Shown in pieces: positions 43,898-45,093 of a DNA stretch of 45,093 nt. Within the stretch, counting starts at the first letter, position 1. Every line of letters starts with the position of its first letter. Source of the stretch: an uncultured Clostridia bacterium. GTDB lineage: Bacteria > Bacillota > Clostridia > Lachnospirales > Lachnospiraceae. Under the pieces are notes generated by a model, which saw only the letters and a program-made list of their open reading frames with translations, was not told the origin of the DNA and made no database searches. The stretch lies in assembly GCA_946626755.1 (NCBI GenBank), contig CAMOUW010000005.1, positions 1 through 45,093 on the forward strand, given 5' to 3'. The position numbers were made by a program, and so were the translations under genes.

Positions 43898-44212
43898 GTG
43901 AAGAAGGTTAAAGTCACTGTAAAAAAAATATCCCGGTATGATGATCTGATAAAGCAGTATGAAAATCCTTTGGAGCACGCTTGTGATATGCAGCTTGGAC
44001 AGACTTTTGTCTGTAACGGTTGGGAGCGTCCTGAAGGCTTTTGTTTAAGCGCCTGGGAAACTATTTCTCCATTTGTCATGGCCCTTGCACACGGCGGGGA
44101 AAATTTTTATGACGGTTGGATGAAAGATCCGAAGTCGGCTATGATCTCATGTAATGACGGATTTCGTCCGGTGAGCTTTTTACTTGAAACGATGGACGAG
44201 GATGCCGGATAA
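43898..44212 (+). CDS. TIGR04076-family small protein
   Basis: The 104-aa protein matches, from memory, the TIGR04076 family: VKVTVKKIS at the start, CDMQLGQTFVC, then PEGFCLSAWETISPFVMALAHGG and SCNDGFRPVSFLLE. The function of this family is unknown. Conserved cysteines near residues 29, 37, 47 and 88 may bind metal or be redox-active. The start is GTG at 43898, with AAGGAAGA 7 nt before it; an upstream ATG at 43829 would add 23 unlikely residues. Confidence 0.75.
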   Translation: MKKVKVTVKKISRYDDLIKQYENPLEHACDMQLGQTFVCNGWERPEGFCLSAWETISPFVMALAHGGENFYDGWMKDPKSAMISCNDGFRPVSFLLETMDEDAG

Positions 44213-44230
44213 TTTGATATGATATCAAAA

Positions 44231-44262
44231 ATTAACCCCCCATGGGGGTTAATTTTTTTTTG
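44231..44262. promoter_or_regulatory. C-rich/G-rich dyad 3 with T-run (operator and/or terminator)
   Basis: ATTAACCCCC and GGGGGTTAAT pair perfectly around CAT (44231-44253). The following T-run makes it a good terminator for the TIGR04076-family gene. It has the same length and core as the dyads at 27241 and 28289, ends 61 nt before the TetR start, and lies 20 nt before a TATAAA. It may serve both roles. Confidence 0.6.
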
Positions 44263-44314
44263 ATTATGTATAAAAATGTTAGGCGTAAAGAAATTGTTTT
44301 TTGAAGGAATCATC

Positions 44315-44872
44315 ATGATAAAAGATAAAGAAAAAAAAGAGAGAAAGACAGTGGATAAAAGAATCCTTTATACAAAAAAGGTATTGAAGGATGCTCTTTT
44401 AAATGAATTGAAAAATACTCCTTATGAGAAGATAGGTATAGTAAAATTGTGCGACAGTGCGCAGATAAGCAGAAGTGCTTTCTATCTTCATTATGAAGGA
44501 TTGGATGATTTGCTTACAGAGCTTGTTATTGAAGCGCTTCGTGACAATCCCATGATCGTAAAATATATTTTGGGAGAATACGGAACTGGTAAGATATCAG
44601 CTGAATCCGGGCAGCTTAGCCCGGATATCGAAAAGTATAATGTCCTTCTTTATGACATGAGGTCTTTAAGGATAATTATGGGTATTATAGCCTCTATGTA
44701 TAAAGATGAGTTTATGTCTGATATTATGGAAAAAAAAGGTATTCCTAAAGATGAAGCGGAGATTATTTTTTATTATCAGATGTCCGGTATGATTTTTACC
44801 GCATCCGAACTGGGTGCTGACAGTTTAGAACGAATAAAGGAGATACGCAAGTTTTCCGACAAGATTTTTTAA
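44315..44872 (+). CDS. TetR-family transcriptional regulator
   Basis: The 185-aa protein has a TetR helix-turn-helix at about residues 18-65: TKKVLKDALLNELKNTPYEKIGIVKLCDSAQISRSAFYLHYEGLDDLL. The C-terminal part resembles the TetR_C group with YYQMSGMIFT near the end. I choose ATG 44315 because GAAGGA precedes it by 7 nt; the ATG at 44276 has no ribosome site. It lies between two copies of the C-rich/G-rich dyad and just before the methyltransferase-like gene, so it probably regulates that gene and itself. Confidence 0.85.
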   Translation: MIKDKEKKERKTVDKRILYTKKVLKDALLNELKNTPYEKIGIVKLCDSAQISRSAFYLHYEGLDDLLTELVIEALRDNPMIVKYILGEYGTGKISAESGQLSPDIEKYNVLLYDMRSLRIIMGIIASMYKDEFMSDIMEKKGIPKDEAEIIFYYQMSGMIFTASELGADSLERIKEIRKFSDKIF

Positions 44873-44938
44873 ACAGATTTTTTAGTTAGTTTTTGAACAT
44901 ATATTTATAGTAAGCGTACGACAACTTTATTGGTGCCC

Positions 44939-44959
44939 AAAACCCCCATAGGGGGTTTT
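44939..44959. promoter_or_regulatory. C-rich/G-rich dyad 4 (operator and/or terminator)
   Basis: AAAACCCCC and GGGGGTTTT pair around ATA, followed by a T-rich stretch. It could terminate the TetR gene, but it also sits 68 nt before the next start codon and 17 nt before a TATAAA, as in the other dyads. Confidence 0.55.
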
Positions 44960-45027
44960 TTATTATGTTTTTTATAAATATAATCATAGTAGATATACAT
45001 AATGTTCATACAACGAAAGGGGGTTAT

Positions 45028-45093
45028 ATGGAGTTAAAAAAAAGGATCAGACACGGCTGGGACATATCGGCCAGGGGATACAGCGATCTTATA
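45028..45093 (+). CDS. Probable SAM-dependent methyltransferase, first 22 codons only
   Basis: The reading frame begins at ATG 45028 after AAAGGGGG and runs off the window. The visible residues include RIRHGWDISARGYSDLI, which resembles the N-terminal region of class I methyltransferases. Such a short segment only supports a tentative call. It follows a TetR gene and dyad 4. Confidence 0.45.
   Translation, partial: MELKKRIRHGWDISARGYSDLI

Overview
The window looks like a chromosomal segment of an anaerobic, low-to-mid GC Firmicute, most likely a Lachnospiraceae-type Clostridium. The signs are a type II fatty-acid operon using FabK, a fused AccD-AccA protein, strong AGGAGG-type ribosome sites, many intrinsic terminators, and Gram-positive surface proteins built from Cna-B-like repeats. 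This placement is inference; no rRNA or tRNA gene is present to anchor it.

Layout. (1) 1-6434: the end of a fatty-acid synthesis operon on the + strand: accC (partial), an accD-accA fusion, fabK, fabD, fabG, fabF, fabZ, closed by a terminator. It makes malonyl-CoA and runs the elongation cycle. (2) 6670-22947: two surface proteins, one of 596 aa and one giant of 4628 aa. The giant has a beta-helix domain, a thioester domain, and about 30 intramolecularly cross-linkable domains (Cna-B/SpaA isopeptide type and T-Q ester type). It sits behind a leader of about 500 nt with RNA-like structure and contains a 720-bp tandem duplication that is almost perfect. (3) 23118-27062: a broken class-3 lipase gene, a MazE/MazF-like toxin-antitoxin pair, pyrF, and a membrane-anchored polysaccharide deacetylase. 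(4) 27241-41125: a LysR regulator followed by an eight-gene operon: ChlD-like and ChlI-like AAA+ proteins, a CobN/BchH-family large chelatase subunit, a double substrate-binding protein, a FecCD-type permease and its ATPase, and an ABC-2 ATPase/permease pair. (5) 41202-45093: a six-helix membrane protein, a Fur/Zur-family repressor divergent from a cation-diffusion-facilitator exporter, a TIGR04076-like protein, a TetR regulator, and the first codons of a probable methyltransferase.

The main discovery candidate is region 4. A complete three-subunit metal-chelatase set is encoded in one operon with a tetrapyrrole/siderophore-type importer and an exporter, and no tetrapyrrole-biosynthesis gene is next to it. 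I infer a scavenging system: import of a metallated macrocycle (haem, cobalamin or similar), ATP-driven removal or exchange of the metal, and possibly export of the empty ring. A 23-bp C-rich/G-rich dyad lies 52-57 nt before both the LysR gene and the chelatase operon. Related dyads lie 61 and 68 nt before the TetR gene and the last gene, which suggests one shared regulon extending past the right edge of the window.

No CRISPR array, insertion sequence, tRNA, rRNA, phage gene or replication origin was seen.
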